Positions 9,380-18,330 of a stretch of DNA of 64,000 nucleotides are shown here, piece after piece. The notes below the pieces were generated by a model. That model was not told where the DNA came from and searched no databases. It worked only from the letters and a program-made list of their open reading frames with translations. The position numbers and the translations under genes are program-made. The stretch spans positions 4,030,001-4,094,000 of the forward strand of contig NC_010170.1 of the NCBI RefSeq assembly GCF_000067205.1. Direction: 5' to 3'. The stretch's first letter is position 1, and each line of letters starts with the position of its first letter. Origin of the DNA: Bordetella petrii. GTDB lineage: Bacteria; Pseudomonadota; Gammaproteobacteria; Burkholderiales; Burkholderiaceae_B.

Positions 9380-10183
9380 ATGGCGCGCGGCGACTTCCGG
9401 CGCGTACTGTGCGGCATCGCCGGCGCCGAGGCCATCGAGGCCGACTCGCGGCGCGCGTTCGGCCGCCACACGCACGACCAGTTCGGCATCGGCCTGATCA
9501 CCCGCGGCGCGCAACGATCCCGCAGCGGGCGCGGCATGGTGCAGGCCGCCGCGGGCGACCTCATTACGGTCAATCCAGGCGAAGTTCATGACGGCAGCCC
9601 CCTCGGCGACGGCGGCCGGCAATGGATGATCCTGTACATCGAGCCCGAGCGGATCGCGCGCGCGGTTGCCGACATCAGCGCGGGCTGGCACGGCTGGCGC
9701 GAGTTCGCACAGCCCGTGATTCGAGACGCGGCGCTCGCCAGCGGCTTTCGCCGCCTGTACGCGGCCGCCACGGCGCCGCCCGTTGGCGCGGCCACGCCCA
9801 TGCAGGAATCCCTGCTGCTGGCGCTGCTGGCGGGCTCTCTCGACCTGCCGCCGCAAAACCGCCCCGCCCCCGTGCCCGCCGCCATCGCGCAGGCCCGCGC
9901 CCTGATCGACGACGACCCGGCCGCCCCGCTGTCGCTGGCCGACCTGGCGCGCGCCAGTGGCCTGAGCCGCTTCCAGACATTGCGCGCCTTCAGCCGGGCC
10001 ACCGGGCTGCCCCCGCACGCCTACCAGATGCAGCGCCGCGCCGGTCTGGCGCGCCGCCTGATCCGCCATGGCGCCGCCCTGACCGATGCGGCCGCGGCCA
10101 GCGGCTTCGCCGACCAGAGCCACATGACGCGCGTGTTCGTGCGTCTGTACGGATTGACACCGGGCGCCTACGCCAGGCCCTGA
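9380..10183 (+). CDS. AraC-family transcriptional regulator with N-terminal cupin
   Basis: About 267 residues. The N-terminal half is an AraC-type cupin binding domain (FGRHTHDQFGIGLITRG, GDLITVNPGEVHDG). The C-terminal half holds two helix-turn-helix motifs (LADLARASGLSRFQTLRAFSRATG and LTDAAAASGFADQSHMTRVFVR), ending in the usual YGLTPGAYARP. A start at 9353 is also possible and would overlap the upstream gene by 20 bases; 9380 is preferred because AAGG lies near it. AraC proteins of this form very often sit beside an EamA or LysE exporter, as here, and likely control it in response to a small molecule. Confidence 0.9.
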   Translation: MARGDFRRVLCGIAGAEAIEADSRRAFGRHTHDQFGIGLITRGAQRSRSGRGMVQAAAGDLITVNPGEVHDGSPLGDGGRQWMILYIEPERIARAVADISAGWHGWREFAQPVIRDAALASGFRRLYAAATAPPVGAATPMQESLLLALLAGSLDLPPQNRPAPVPAAIAQARALIDDDPAAPLSLADLARASGLSRFQTLRAFSRATGLPPHAYQMQRRAGLARRLIRHGAALTDAAAASGFADQSHMTRVFVRLYGLTPGAYARP

Positions 10184-10275
10184 TACAGGCAGCGCGCCGC
10201 CGCCTGCAATAACGTACAAGACGCCGCGCCGGCGCGCTTCTATGCTGCGGCCACGATGCATGTGAACCCGCACCC

Positions 10276-11223
10276 ATGATGACACGACGCACGCAGGGAT
10301 ATCTGTACCTGGCCCTGGCCATGGCCACCGTGGGCAGCACGGTGGTGGCCAGCAAGCTTATCGCGGCGGGCCTGCCGCCGTTCACCGCCACCGCGTTGCG
10401 CTTTGCCGTCGCGCTGCCGCTGTTCGCGCTGCTGATGGCCTGGACGCGCACGCCCTGGCCGCGCCCGAGCCGGCACGACGGTCTGGTGCTGCTGTTGCAG
10501 GCGGGCGCGGGCAGCGTGGGCTACACCGCCCTGCTGATTCTCGGATTGCGCCATACGTCGGCGGCCGACGCCGGCATCATCATCGGCACCATGCCCGTGG
10601 TCGCCACGGCCACGGCCATTGTGGCGCTGGGCGAACGGCCCCGGCCCGCCACGCTGGGCGCCATCGCGCTGGCGGCGGCCGGCGTGCTGTTCATCGCCGT
10701 GCAGGCGCATGGCGGACAACCGCAATCCGGGTTGGGCAGCCTGCTTATCTTCGGCGCGATCGTGTGCGAAAGCCTGTTCATCTTGCTGAACAAACGGCTG
10801 CGCCAGCCGCTGCGGCCGCTGGCGCAGTCGGCTTGCATGAGCGCCCTGGGCCTGGCGATGGCGGCGCCCGCCGCGCTGCTCGAAGCGCCTTGGCCGGGCG
10901 GCCTTCCGCCCGGCGCGCTGTCCGCGGTGGCGTACTACGCCGTGGTGCCCACGGTGGCGGGCTTCCTGTTGTGGTATGCGGGCGCGGAACGCGTCAGCGG
11001 CGCCGAAGCCGCCTTGTTTACCGCCGTGGCGCCCGTGGCCGCCTTGCTACTGTCGGCTGGCGTGCTGGGCGAACAGATATCGTCGCGCCAGTTGCTGGGC
11101 GTGGCCTGCGTGCTGGCCTCGGTTTTCATGCTCGGCCGGCGGCCGGACGGGCGCGCGGCCAGCCGGAGCGGGCACCCCGCGGCCGCGCCGCCGCCCACCG
11201 ACGGCGGGGCGGACCGCGCCTGA
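10276..11223 (+). CDS. EamA/DMT-family inner-membrane transporter
   Basis: A 315-residue membrane protein with about ten hydrophobic segments in two EamA repeats, each starting with a pattern such as GYLYLALAMATVGSTVVASK and GSLLIFGAIVCESLFILLNK. The second repeat ends near ALFTAVAPVAALLLSAGVLGE, typical for these drug/metabolite exporters. The C-terminal 35 residues are a polar tail. The start may be at 10276 or the adjacent ATG at 10279. Substrate is unknown; efflux of an amino acid or metabolite sensed by the upstream AraC protein is an inference. Confidence 0.9.
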   Translation: MMTRRTQGYLYLALAMATVGSTVVASKLIAAGLPPFTATALRFAVALPLFALLMAWTRTPWPRPSRHDGLVLLLQAGAGSVGYTALLILGLRHTSAADAGIIIGTMPVVATATAIVALGERPRPATLGAIALAAAGVLFIAVQAHGGQPQSGLGSLLIFGAIVCESLFILLNKRLRQPLRPLAQSACMSALGLAMAAPAALLEAPWPGGLPPGALSAVAYYAVVPTVAGFLLWYAGAERVSGAEAALFTAVAPVAALLLSAGVLGEQISSRQLLGVACVLASVFMLGRRPDGRAASRSGHPAAAPPPTDGGADRA

Positions 11224-11319
11224 GCCCCTCTATCCGTGGCGGGCATCGTCCACATGGCACGCGGCTTGCTGCCGGGTCGGCTGTATCACTCCTGAACGGC
11301 CGCAGGGCCACGGAGGCCC

Positions 11320-12723
11320 ATGGACGCGCTGCTGCTGGCCCGGATCCAGTTCGGTTTCACGATATCGTTTCATATCCTGTTCCCGGCCCTTACCATCGGG
11401 CTGGCCAGCTATCTGGTCGTGCTCGAAGCATTGTGGTTGCGCACCGGCCGCGCCGGATACCTGACGCTGTATCAGTTCTGGCTGAAGCCGTTCGCGGTGG
11501 CCTTCGCCATGGGCGTAGTCTCGGGCATTGTGATGGCCTACCAGTTCGGCACCAACTGGGCAGGCTTCGCGCGCTTCGCCGGCGCCATCACCGGCCCCCT
11601 GCTCACCTATGAAGTCCTGACGGCCTTTTTCCTGGAAGCAGGCTTTCTCGGCGTGATGCTGTTCGGCCTGAAGCGCGTCGGACCAGGGCTGCACTTCCTG
11701 TCGACATGCGTGGTCGCGCTGGGAACCCTGATCTCCGCCACGTGGATACTTGCATCGAACAGCTGGATGCAGACCCCGCAGGGGCACGACATCGTCAACG
11801 GACGCGCCGTGCCTGTGGATTGGCTGGCCGTGATCTTCAACCCTTCATTTCCTTACCGGCTCAGCCACATGGTCGTCGCGGCTTACCTGGCCACGGCGCT
11901 CGTGGTCGGCGGCACCGCGGCCTGGCACCTGCTGCGCGAGCGCGACCATCCGCTGGTGCGGACGATGCTGTCGATGGCCATGTGGATGCTGCTGGCCTGC
12001 GCGCCGCTGCAAGCCGTGCTGGGCGACCTGCACGGGCTAAATACGCTGCAGCACCAGCCCGCCAAGCTGGCGGCGATGGAGGGCCATTGGAGGCCCACGC
12101 CGCCCGGCTCGGGCGTGCCGCTGATCTTGTTTGGCTGGCCCGACATGCAGGCCGAGACGACCCGCTACAAGGTAGAAATTCCGCGCCTGGGCAGCCTGAT
12201 CCTGACGCACAGCTGGGACGGCCAGATTCCGGCGCTTTCATCCTTTCCGCCCGACGAAAGGCCCAACTCCACGATCATTTTCTGGACCTTCCGCGTCATG
12301 GTCGGGTTGGGACTGTTGATGATCGCCCTGGCGCTGTGGGGCAACTGGCTGCGGCGTGCGGGGCGCCTGTACGTGTCGCGGCCATTTCTGCGCTGCGCCC
12401 TCGCCATGTCGCCAGCCGGCCTGGCCGCCTTGCTGGCCGGCTGGTACACCACCGAGATCGGACGCCAACCCTGGATCGTGTATGGCCTGCAGCGCACCGC
12501 CGACGCCGTATCCCCGCATACGACCGGCGAAGTAGGCTTCACGCTGGCCTTGTTCGTGGCGGTATATCTGGCCGTGTTCGGCGCGGGCACCGCTTACGGG
12601 CTGCGGCTACTGGCCGCGGGCCCCCAAGAAGCCGGCGACGACCCCGGGCCCGGCGGCGCGGGCGAGGCCCGCCAGCCGATGCGACCGATCTCGGCCGCGC
12701 AGGAGACGCACCATGGGGATTGA
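11320..12723 (+). CDS. cioA: Cyanide-insensitive quinol oxidase, subunit I
   Basis: A 467-residue subunit of a bd-type terminal oxidase that oxidises quinol and reduces oxygen to water. His18 in FTISFHILFP is the high-spin heme b595 ligand region. The SFPYRLSHMVVAAYLA segment holds another heme ligand, and AGWYTTEIGRQPW matches the conserved E. coli GW-T-E-GRQPW motif. The quinol loop is short compared with E. coli CydA (522 residues), which is the mark of the CioA group. It overlaps cioB by 11 bases. The gene starts about 95 bases after the transporter gene. Confidence 0.94.
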   Translation: MDALLLARIQFGFTISFHILFPALTIGLASYLVVLEALWLRTGRAGYLTLYQFWLKPFAVAFAMGVVSGIVMAYQFGTNWAGFARFAGAITGPLLTYEVLTAFFLEAGFLGVMLFGLKRVGPGLHFLSTCVVALGTLISATWILASNSWMQTPQGHDIVNGRAVPVDWLAVIFNPSFPYRLSHMVVAAYLATALVVGGTAAWHLLRERDHPLVRTMLSMAMWMLLACAPLQAVLGDLHGLNTLQHQPAKLAAMEGHWRPTPPGSGVPLILFGWPDMQAETTRYKVEIPRLGSLILTHSWDGQIPALSSFPPDERPNSTIIFWTFRVMVGLGLLMIALALWGNWLRRAGRLYVSRPFLRCALAMSPAGLAALLAGWYTTEIGRQPWIVYGLQRTADAVSPHTTGEVGFTLALFVAVYLAVFGAGTAYGLRLLAAGPQEAGDDPGPGGAGEARQPMRPISAAQETHHGD

Positions 12724-13720
12724 CCTACCGCTGATCTGGGCCGTGATCATTCTGTTCGGCGTCATGATGTACGTGGTCATGGACGGCTTCGACCTGGGCA
12801 TCGGCCTGCTCTTTCCTTTCTTTCCCGAGAAGGCCGACCGCGACGTCATGATGAATACCGTGGCGCCGGTATGGGACGGCAACGAGACCTGGCTGGTGCT
12901 GGGCGGCGCGGGGCTGCTGGCCGCCTTTCCGCTGGCCTACTCGGTCGTGCTCAGCGCCCTGTACCTGCCGCTGGTGCTGATGCTTATCGGCCTGGTCTTT
13001 CGCGGCGTCGCCTTCGAGTTCCGCTTCAAGGCGCGCCCGGGCCGACTGCGGCTATGGGACAAAGCCTTCGCGGGCGGCTCGCTGGCGGCCACTTTTTTCC
13101 AGGGCGTCACGCTCGGCGCCTTCCTGAACGGCCTACCCGTCATGAACGACCTCTACGTCGGCACATCCACGGCCTGGCTGGCTTCCTTCCCGCTATTCAC
13201 CGGCCTGGGGCTCGCCGTGGCCTATGCACTGCTGGGGGCCACCTGGCTGGTCATGAAAACCGAAGGCCCGCTGCAGCGGCGGTTGCGGGCCCTTGCGCGG
13301 CGCCTGACCTGGGCGCTGCTGGCCGTGATCGCCGTCATCAGCATCTGGACGCCAATGCAACATCCCGCCATTGCCGAGCGCTGGTTCAGCCTGCCCAATC
13401 TGTTCTGGTTCGCGCCCGTGCCGCTGCTCGTGGTGGCCACGACCTGGCGCCTGCTGGCAGCGCTGCGTGGCAACGGCCACGCCGCTCCTTTCCTGCTGAC
13501 GCTGGCGTTGGTTTTCCTTGGCTACAGCGGATTGGGCATCAGCCTGTGGCCGTATGTGATCCCGCCTTCGATCACCATCTGGCAGGCCGCCGGCCCCCCG
13601 CAAAGCCTGGGATTCACTCTGGTGGGTGCGTTGCTCATCGTGCCGCTGATCCTGGTTTACACGGGGTGGTCGTACTGGGTATTCCGCGGCAAGGTGCGCC
13701 ACGGCGAGGGGTATCACTGA
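12713..13720 (+). CDS. cioB: Cyanide-insensitive quinol oxidase, subunit II
   Basis: A 335-residue integral membrane partner of CioA. The family N-terminus is clear: LIWAVIILFGVMMYVVMDGF, then GLLFPFF and WDGNETWLVLGGAGLLAAFP. About eight to nine hydrophobic segments follow, with FRGVAFEFRFK and FFQGVTLGAFLNG typical of CydB/CioB. It stabilises the heme-bearing subunit in the cytoplasmic membrane. The stop codon overlaps the next start (TGATGA). Confidence 0.95.
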   Translation: MGIDLPLIWAVIILFGVMMYVVMDGFDLGIGLLFPFFPEKADRDVMMNTVAPVWDGNETWLVLGGAGLLAAFPLAYSVVLSALYLPLVLMLIGLVFRGVAFEFRFKARPGRLRLWDKAFAGGSLAATFFQGVTLGAFLNGLPVMNDLYVGTSTAWLASFPLFTGLGLAVAYALLGATWLVMKTEGPLQRRLRALARRLTWALLAVIAVISIWTPMQHPAIAERWFSLPNLFWFAPVPLLVVATTWRLLAALRGNGHAAPFLLTLALVFLGYSGLGISLWPYVIPPSITIWQAAGPPQSLGFTLVGALLIVPLILVYTGWSYWVFRGKVRHGEGYH

Positions 13721-13851
13721 TGAAGCGTCCCGCGCGCCTTTGGATCCGGCGCCTGGCCTGGCTGGCGTTCCTGTGGGGTAGCGGCGTGGCCGTGGTATTC
13801 GCGCTCGCGCAGCTCATCAAGACTGTCATGCGCAACAGCGGGCTCGGCTGA
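13720..13851 (+). CDS. Small third subunit of bd-type oxidase (DUF2474/CydX-like)
   Basis: A 43-residue protein beginning at the ATG that shares one base with the cioB stop codon. It reads MKRPARLWIRRLAWLAFLWG followed by a single hydrophobic helix and the polar tail KTVMRNSGLG. A basic N-terminus plus one transmembrane helix, directly after subunit II, is the DUF2474/CydX pattern; such peptides stabilise the heme groups of bd oxidases. It is too short for usual gene cut-offs and easily missed. Confidence 0.8.
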   Translation: MKRPARLWIRRLAWLAFLWGSGVAVVFALAQLIKTVMRNSGLG

Positions 13852-13891
13852 GCGTCGTCGCCTGCGCGGCCGCTTTTGGCGTGGCGGGTCG

Positions 13892-14251
13892 CTACTCGCG
13901 CAGATCAGGTGTGCCGCCCGACCCTGCCGACGCGCCCGCCCCCTGCATGCCTCCATGGCCGGTGGAGCCGGTGGTGCTGCCGGGCTGCGTCCTGGAATCG
14001 CGAGCGTCCGTACCGGCGGCTCCGCCCTCCTTGCCTTGCTCTGTCTTGGCTGGCTGGCGCCGCGAAGGGACCTGCTTGTGGCCGGATTCGTGCATTCTTT
14101 GCTGCTCCGGCCGCAATGGAGGCTGATCCTGGCCCGCGGGCGGCGCCTGCCGCGGCACGGCCTGGTCGTGAGCTTGCCCCCACGCGGCGCCCCCCGCCAG
14201 CGCGCTGCATACCACGCCGCAGCGCAGCAATGAACTAAGTACTTGGTCCAT
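13892..14251 (-). CDS. Small exported protein of unknown function
   Basis: A 119-residue frame on the strand opposite to its neighbours. The first 26 residues look like a Sec signal peptide (MDQVLSSLLRCGVVCSALAG then GAAWGQA). The mature part is polar, low in hydrophobic residues and rich in Gln, Gly, Ser, Pro and Lys, so it is probably disordered. Nothing in it matches a family I know. A chance open frame in GC-rich DNA cannot be excluded, but the signal peptide favours a real gene. Confidence 0.5.
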   Translation of the reverse strand: MDQVLSSLLRCGVVCSALAGGAAWGQAHDQAVPRQAPPAGQDQPPLRPEQQRMHESGHKQVPSRRQPAKTEQGKEGGAAGTDARDSRTQPGSTTGSTGHGGMQGAGASAGSGGTPDLRE

Positions 14252-14376
14252 GTTCCGCTCCCAAAGCAGATCGAGTCACGCTTCAGGGGCAAGCGGCGTG
14301 CCAGGCAGACAAATTGCTGATAGACGGCGCCTTTGTATGCGGACATTCAAGCGTATCCCTTCACCGGAGACATCAC

Positions 14377-15114
14377 ATGGAAGAAAAGCCCATCCAGAGC
14401 CGGCGCAATGTGCTCAAGGCGCTGGCCGTGGGAATGCCGGGCGCAGCCTGGGCTGCCCACGCGCGCGACGCGCCGCCCGACGTCCGCCGCGAGGCCGCGG
14501 CGAGCACCGACCGCACCTTGCGCTTCTTCAATCCGCAGGAAGCCCGGGCCATGGATGCCATCGCCGCGCGGCTGATCCCGACAGACGATCTAGGCCCGGG
14601 AGCCAAGGAAGCAGGGGTCACGTATTTCCTGGATGGCCAGCTCGCCGGCGCATGGGGCGCGGGCCACCAGTTCTACCGGCAGGGTCCTTTCCAGCAAGGC
14701 ACTCCGGAACAAGGCTACCAATTGTCGTTCACACCGTCCGAGATGTTCCGGCGTGGCCTGGCGGCGCTGGACCAGGCCACTCTCAGGGAAAACGGCAAGC
14801 CGTTCGCCGAGCTGGACGCGCAACACCAGGACGCCTGGCTGCGCGCCATGCAGGAAGGCGAGCCCGACTTCTCGCCGCTGCCTTCGGCCGTCTTCTTCCA
14901 GGCGCTGCTCGAGGCCACTATCGAGGGGTATTTTTCGGACCCGATGTACGGCGGCAATCGCGATATGGTGGGCTGGAAGCTGGTCGGCTTTCCTGGCGCC
15001 TACGCCAGTTTCTCGAACGACATCGAGCGGCATGGCGTGGCGTGGGCGGGCGAACCCGTCTCCATCGCCATGGCCCAGCCTCATCACACGCGGCAGGAGG
15101 ATCGCCATGGCTGA
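14377..15114 (+). CDS. Membrane-bound dehydrogenase subunit 3 (gluconate 2-dehydrogenase subunit 3 family)
   Basis: A 245-residue small subunit of a flavin-cytochrome dehydrogenase. The start at 14377 (MEEKPIQSRRNVLKALAVG) follows CGGAGA and gives a twin-arginine-type signal (SRRNVLKAL) that would carry the folded flavoprotein complex to the periplasm. The gluconate 2-dehydrogenase subunit 3 domain is recognised from FFNPQEARAMDAIAARLIP at about residues 49-67, YFLDGQLAGAW and the C-terminal MYGGNRDMVGWKLVGFPGAY. Its end overlaps the flavoprotein start by 8 bases. Confidence 0.9.
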   Translation: MEEKPIQSRRNVLKALAVGMPGAAWAAHARDAPPDVRREAAASTDRTLRFFNPQEARAMDAIAARLIPTDDLGPGAKEAGVTYFLDGQLAGAWGAGHQFYRQGPFQQGTPEQGYQLSFTPSEMFRRGLAALDQATLRENGKPFAELDAQHQDAWLRAMQEGEPDFSPLPSAVFFQALLEATIEGYFSDPMYGGNRDMVGWKLVGFPGAYASFSNDIERHGVAWAGEPVSIAMAQPHHTRQEDRHG

Positions 15115-16879
15115 GAAACTCGCGCCCGTGGATGTCGCGATCATCGGCGGCGGCTGGACCGGCTCGATTATCGGCAAAGAACTGGCAGCGGCCGGCCAGC
15201 GGGTGGTCGTACTGGAGCGCGGCGAGCCGCGCTGGCCGTCGCCCGATTTCCAGGGGCCAAACGTGCACGACGAACTGAAGTACACCCGGCGCCATGCCTT
15301 GCACCAGGATGCGGCCACCGAGACCTACACTTTTCGCAACAACAGCAGGCAGACCGCGCTGCCGATGCGGCGCTGGCAGTTCGCCTATCCCGGCACCCAC
15401 CTGGGAGGCGCGGGCAATCATTGGTCCGGCGCCTACTACCGGTTCGACCCGACCGACTTCAACATGCGCAGCCACTACGCCGAACGGTACGGCGCGGGCA
15501 TCTTCGACGACGAGCTGACTTGCCAGGACTGGCCCGTCACCTACGACGAACTCGAACCCTGCTACGACCGTTTCGATTACCTGATCGGGGCGTCAGGCCA
15601 GGCTGGCAACCTGAAGGGCCAGAAACAGGAAGGCGGCAATCCGTTCGAGCCTTGGCGGTCGCGCCCCTATCCCAATCCTCCCATGAAAGTGCCTTATGCG
15701 GCGGCACTGTTCGGCGAGGCCGCGCGCGGCCTGGGCTATCACCCCTATGTGCAGCCATCGGCGCTGGCCACGCGGCCGTACGTCAATACCGAAGGCCTGC
15801 ACATGAGCGCCTGTGTCTATTGCGGCTTTTGTTCGAACTTCGGCTGCGAGCACTTCGCCAAGGCATCGCCACAGGTGTGCATCTTGCCGGTGGCGCTGAA
15901 AATGGAGAATTTCGAAATCCGCACGGGCGCACACGTGCTGCGCGTGGAGCTCAGCCCCGACAAGCAACGTGCCACTGGCGTCACCTATGTGGACGCCGCC
16001 GGCAATGAACAGTTCCAGCCGGCCAGCACTGTGGTGCTGTGCGCCTTCAGCATCAACAATGTACGCCTGCTGCTGCTGTCGGGCATCGGCAAGCCCTACG
16101 ACCCCGACACCAACACTGGCGTGGTGGGCCGCAATTACACGCACCAGACCACCTCCGGAGTCAACCTGTTCTTCGACGAATCGGTGAACATCAACCCGTT
16201 CATGGGCGCGGGCGCGGTGGCGGTTACCATGGATGACTTCAGCGCCGACAATTTCGATCACGGCCCGCACGGGTTCGTCGGTGGCGGCTATATCCAGATC
16301 CAGGTAGTGAGCGGCGCCCCCATCGGCTACCATCCCACGCCCAAGGGAACGCCGTCGTGGGGGCCGGAATGGAAGCGCGCAGTCAAGCGCTATTACAACC
16401 ATTCGGCCTCGATCACCATTACGGGGGCCGCCCAGCCGACGCGCGGCGGCTACCTGAGCCTGGATCCCACCTACAGAGACGCATGGGGGCAGCCGCTGCT
16501 CCGCATTACTTACGACTTGCCCGACAACGACATCCGCATGTCGGCCTTTTTGACCGCCAGGGGCGACGAAATCGGCAAGGCCATGAAAGGCGTGCAGTCC
16601 ACCGAGCCCGGACCCCGCAAGCGGCCGTTCACCGCCACAGCCTACCAATCCACGCACCTGACCGGCGGCGCAGCCATGGGCGACGATCCGGCCACCAGCG
16701 TGGTCAACCGCTATGGACAGGTGTGGGACGTGCCCAACGTGTTCGTGACGGGCGCGGCGCTGTTTCCACAGAACTCCTGTTTCAATCCCACAGCGACAGT
16801 GGGCGCCACCGCCTACTGGATTGTCGACAAGATCAAGGCAAACTACCTGCGTTCGCCGGGGCCGCTGGTGTCGACATGA
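15107..16879 (+). CDS. GMC-type flavoprotein subunit of membrane-bound dehydrogenase
   Basis: A 590-residue FAD enzyme of the glucose-methanol-choline family. The FAD-binding motif is at residues 6-27 (VDVAIIGGGWTGSIIGKELA), and GTHLGGAGNHWSGAYYRFDP is the second flavin motif. The C-terminal STHLTGGAAMGDDPATSVVN and NSCFNPTATVGATAYW hold the catalytic His region. A cysteine group, CVYCGFCSNFGC, resembles the iron-sulfur site of FAD glucose dehydrogenase. It has no signal of its own and is presumably exported with subunit 3. Substrate (gluconate, glucose or another polyol) cannot be fixed from sequence. Start codons overlap both neighbours. Confidence 0.9.
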   Translation: MAEKLAPVDVAIIGGGWTGSIIGKELAAAGQRVVVLERGEPRWPSPDFQGPNVHDELKYTRRHALHQDAATETYTFRNNSRQTALPMRRWQFAYPGTHLGGAGNHWSGAYYRFDPTDFNMRSHYAERYGAGIFDDELTCQDWPVTYDELEPCYDRFDYLIGASGQAGNLKGQKQEGGNPFEPWRSRPYPNPPMKVPYAAALFGEAARGLGYHPYVQPSALATRPYVNTEGLHMSACVYCGFCSNFGCEHFAKASPQVCILPVALKMENFEIRTGAHVLRVELSPDKQRATGVTYVDAAGNEQFQPASTVVLCAFSINNVRLLLLSGIGKPYDPDTNTGVVGRNYTHQTTSGVNLFFDESVNINPFMGAGAVAVTMDDFSADNFDHGPHGFVGGGYIQIQVVSGAPIGYHPTPKGTPSWGPEWKRAVKRYYNHSASITITGAAQPTRGGYLSLDPTYRDAWGQPLLRITYDLPDNDIRMSAFLTARGDEIGKAMKGVQSTEPGPRKRPFTATAYQSTHLTGGAAMGDDPATSVVNRYGQVWDVPNVFVTGAALFPQNSCFNPTATVGATAYWIVDKIKANYLRSPGPLVST

Positions 16880-17745
16880 GCACATCGAATCATGGAGTCG
16901 GCGTGGTCATGGGACTGATGGTCGCCGCGCCGCTGGTCACGCTACTGGCAACGGCCTACCAGATGTGGGGCACCGGCGGCGGCTTGATCCGCCCCACCGC
17001 CGTGGCCGTGCCTGCCGAGCACGCTCCGGTACCCGCCCCGGCTGGGGCGGCCAACGCCGGCGCCGGCACGGCCGCTGCGCCGGCGGCTCCCTCGCCGCGG
17101 CGAGTACCCGGGCGCAGCGCCCAGGATTTCACGGCCTATCGCCCGGGCTGGGAAGCGGCGCTGAAGACTGCCGACGCGCAACAAGGCCGGCAACTGGCCC
17201 AGGCCGGCAAACCCGAATCGGGCGTGCAGGCATGCACGGCTTGTCACGGCGCCCGGGGCGTGGCGCAGCCGGACGGCATGTTCCCCACGCTGGCGGGGCA
17301 ACCGGCCGAATATCTCGCCAAGCAGCTAATGGACTACCGTGACGGCGCCCGCACGCAGGCCCTGATGAATACTATCGCCCAGGGCCTCGACTCAAGGGAG
17401 ATCGGGCACCTGGCGAGGTACTACGCCAGCTTGCCGCCACCGGCGTTGGCCACATTGCCCGACGAGCCACGAGCAGCGCGGCAGTTGGACGTGAGGGGCG
17501 ATAACGCGCGAGCCCTTCCTGCGTGCGCCAATTGTCACGGCCTGGGCGGGCGCGGTGAAGGCGTCCTGCTGCCGCGCCTGGCTGGGCAGGCTCCCCAGTA
17601 CTTCATCGCGCAAATGGATGCATTCCGAAGCGGCCAGCGCCGCAACGACGATGCCGGCGTCATGCAGGCCTTTGCCCAGCGCCTGACTCAGCAAGAGATC
17701 GAAGCGCTGGCTCGCTACTATGCGGGCAGCCTGGACGCGCGCTAA
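16876..17745 (+). CDS. Diheme cytochrome c subunit of membrane-bound dehydrogenase
   Basis: A 289-residue protein with an N-terminal membrane anchor (residues 8-30), a Pro/Ala-rich linker (about 40-80), and two cytochrome c domains with heme sites CTACH (120-124) and CANCH (217-221). The start ATG overlaps the flavoprotein stop (ATGA). It passes electrons from the flavoprotein to the quinone pool or a terminal oxidase. The classical gluconate dehydrogenase cytochrome has three hemes; this one has two. Confidence 0.9.
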   Translation: MSTSNHGVGVVMGLMVAAPLVTLLATAYQMWGTGGGLIRPTAVAVPAEHAPVPAPAGAANAGAGTAAAPAAPSPRRVPGRSAQDFTAYRPGWEAALKTADAQQGRQLAQAGKPESGVQACTACHGARGVAQPDGMFPTLAGQPAEYLAKQLMDYRDGARTQALMNTIAQGLDSREIGHLARYYASLPPPALATLPDEPRAARQLDVRGDNARALPACANCHGLGGRGEGVLLPRLAGQAPQYFIAQMDAFRSGQRRNDDAGVMQAFAQRLTQQEIEALARYYAGSLDAR

Positions 17746-17790
17746 CCAGTGTACGCGGCGCGGCGCGGGCGGCGCCGCGGCACCGTGCCG

Positions 17791-18321
17791 CTACAGCAGC
17801 TTGTACATGATGGTGGTCGAATCGACGCGCTGCCCGGCGACGTCCAGGCAGAATTCCGGGATGACGCCCGCGCGCTGGTAGCCCAAGGCGGCGTACAGCG
17901 GCTCGGCCTGGTCGCCGGTGCGCGTGTCCAGCGTCAACAGGCGGCGGCGCAAGGCCCGGGCGCGCTGCTCCAGCTCCAGCATCAAGGCGCGCCCGATGCC
18001 GCCGCGCCGGTGCAACGGATGCACCAGCAGCTTGCGCACCTCGGCGCGATGAGGCTGATTGGGCGGCGTGTCGCAATCGAGCTGCACCGTGCCAACGATG
18101 CGGCCGTCCCGCCGCGCCACCAGCACCGTGCGTGTGCCCTCGCGCATGGCGGGCAGCACCTTGGCCGACCAGAATGCCTCGGCCTGTGCCGGCGGATGCG
18201 GCAGGATGAAGCCCAGGCTGGCGCCATCATGCACGCAGGCATGCAGCAGCGCGCCCAGTTCGGGCAGGCAAGCGTCGGCCTCGGCGGGCGGCAGCGCATC
18301 GAGCGAAAAGGAAGCTGGCAC
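17791..18321 (-). CDS. GNAT-family N-acetyltransferase
   Basis: A 176-residue acetyl-CoA-dependent acetyltransferase. The acetyl-CoA binding motif is EVRKLLVHPLHRRGGIGRAL (R-x-x-G-x-G/A type), preceded by the strand RIVGTVQLDCD and followed by LYAALGYQRAGVIPEFC. It begins 9 bases after the XRE-cupin remnant ends, on the same strand; XRE-cupin regulators are often paired with such acetyltransferases, so this gene may have lost its regulator. Substrate unknown. Confidence 0.88.
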   Translation of the reverse strand: MPASFSLDALPPAEADACLPELGALLHACVHDGASLGFILPHPPAQAEAFWSAKVLPAMREGTRTVLVARRDGRIVGTVQLDCDTPPNQPHRAEVRKLLVHPLHRRGGIGRALMLELEQRARALRRRLLTLDTRTGDQAEPLYAALGYQRAGVIPEFCLDVAGQRVDSTTIMYKLL

Positions 18322-18330
18322 AGTGTTCTC

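Noticed and set aside
17746..17790. Intrinsic terminator between the cytochrome c and GNAT genes
   Set aside because: The GC-rich inverted pieces are short and imperfect and there is no T-run on either strand.
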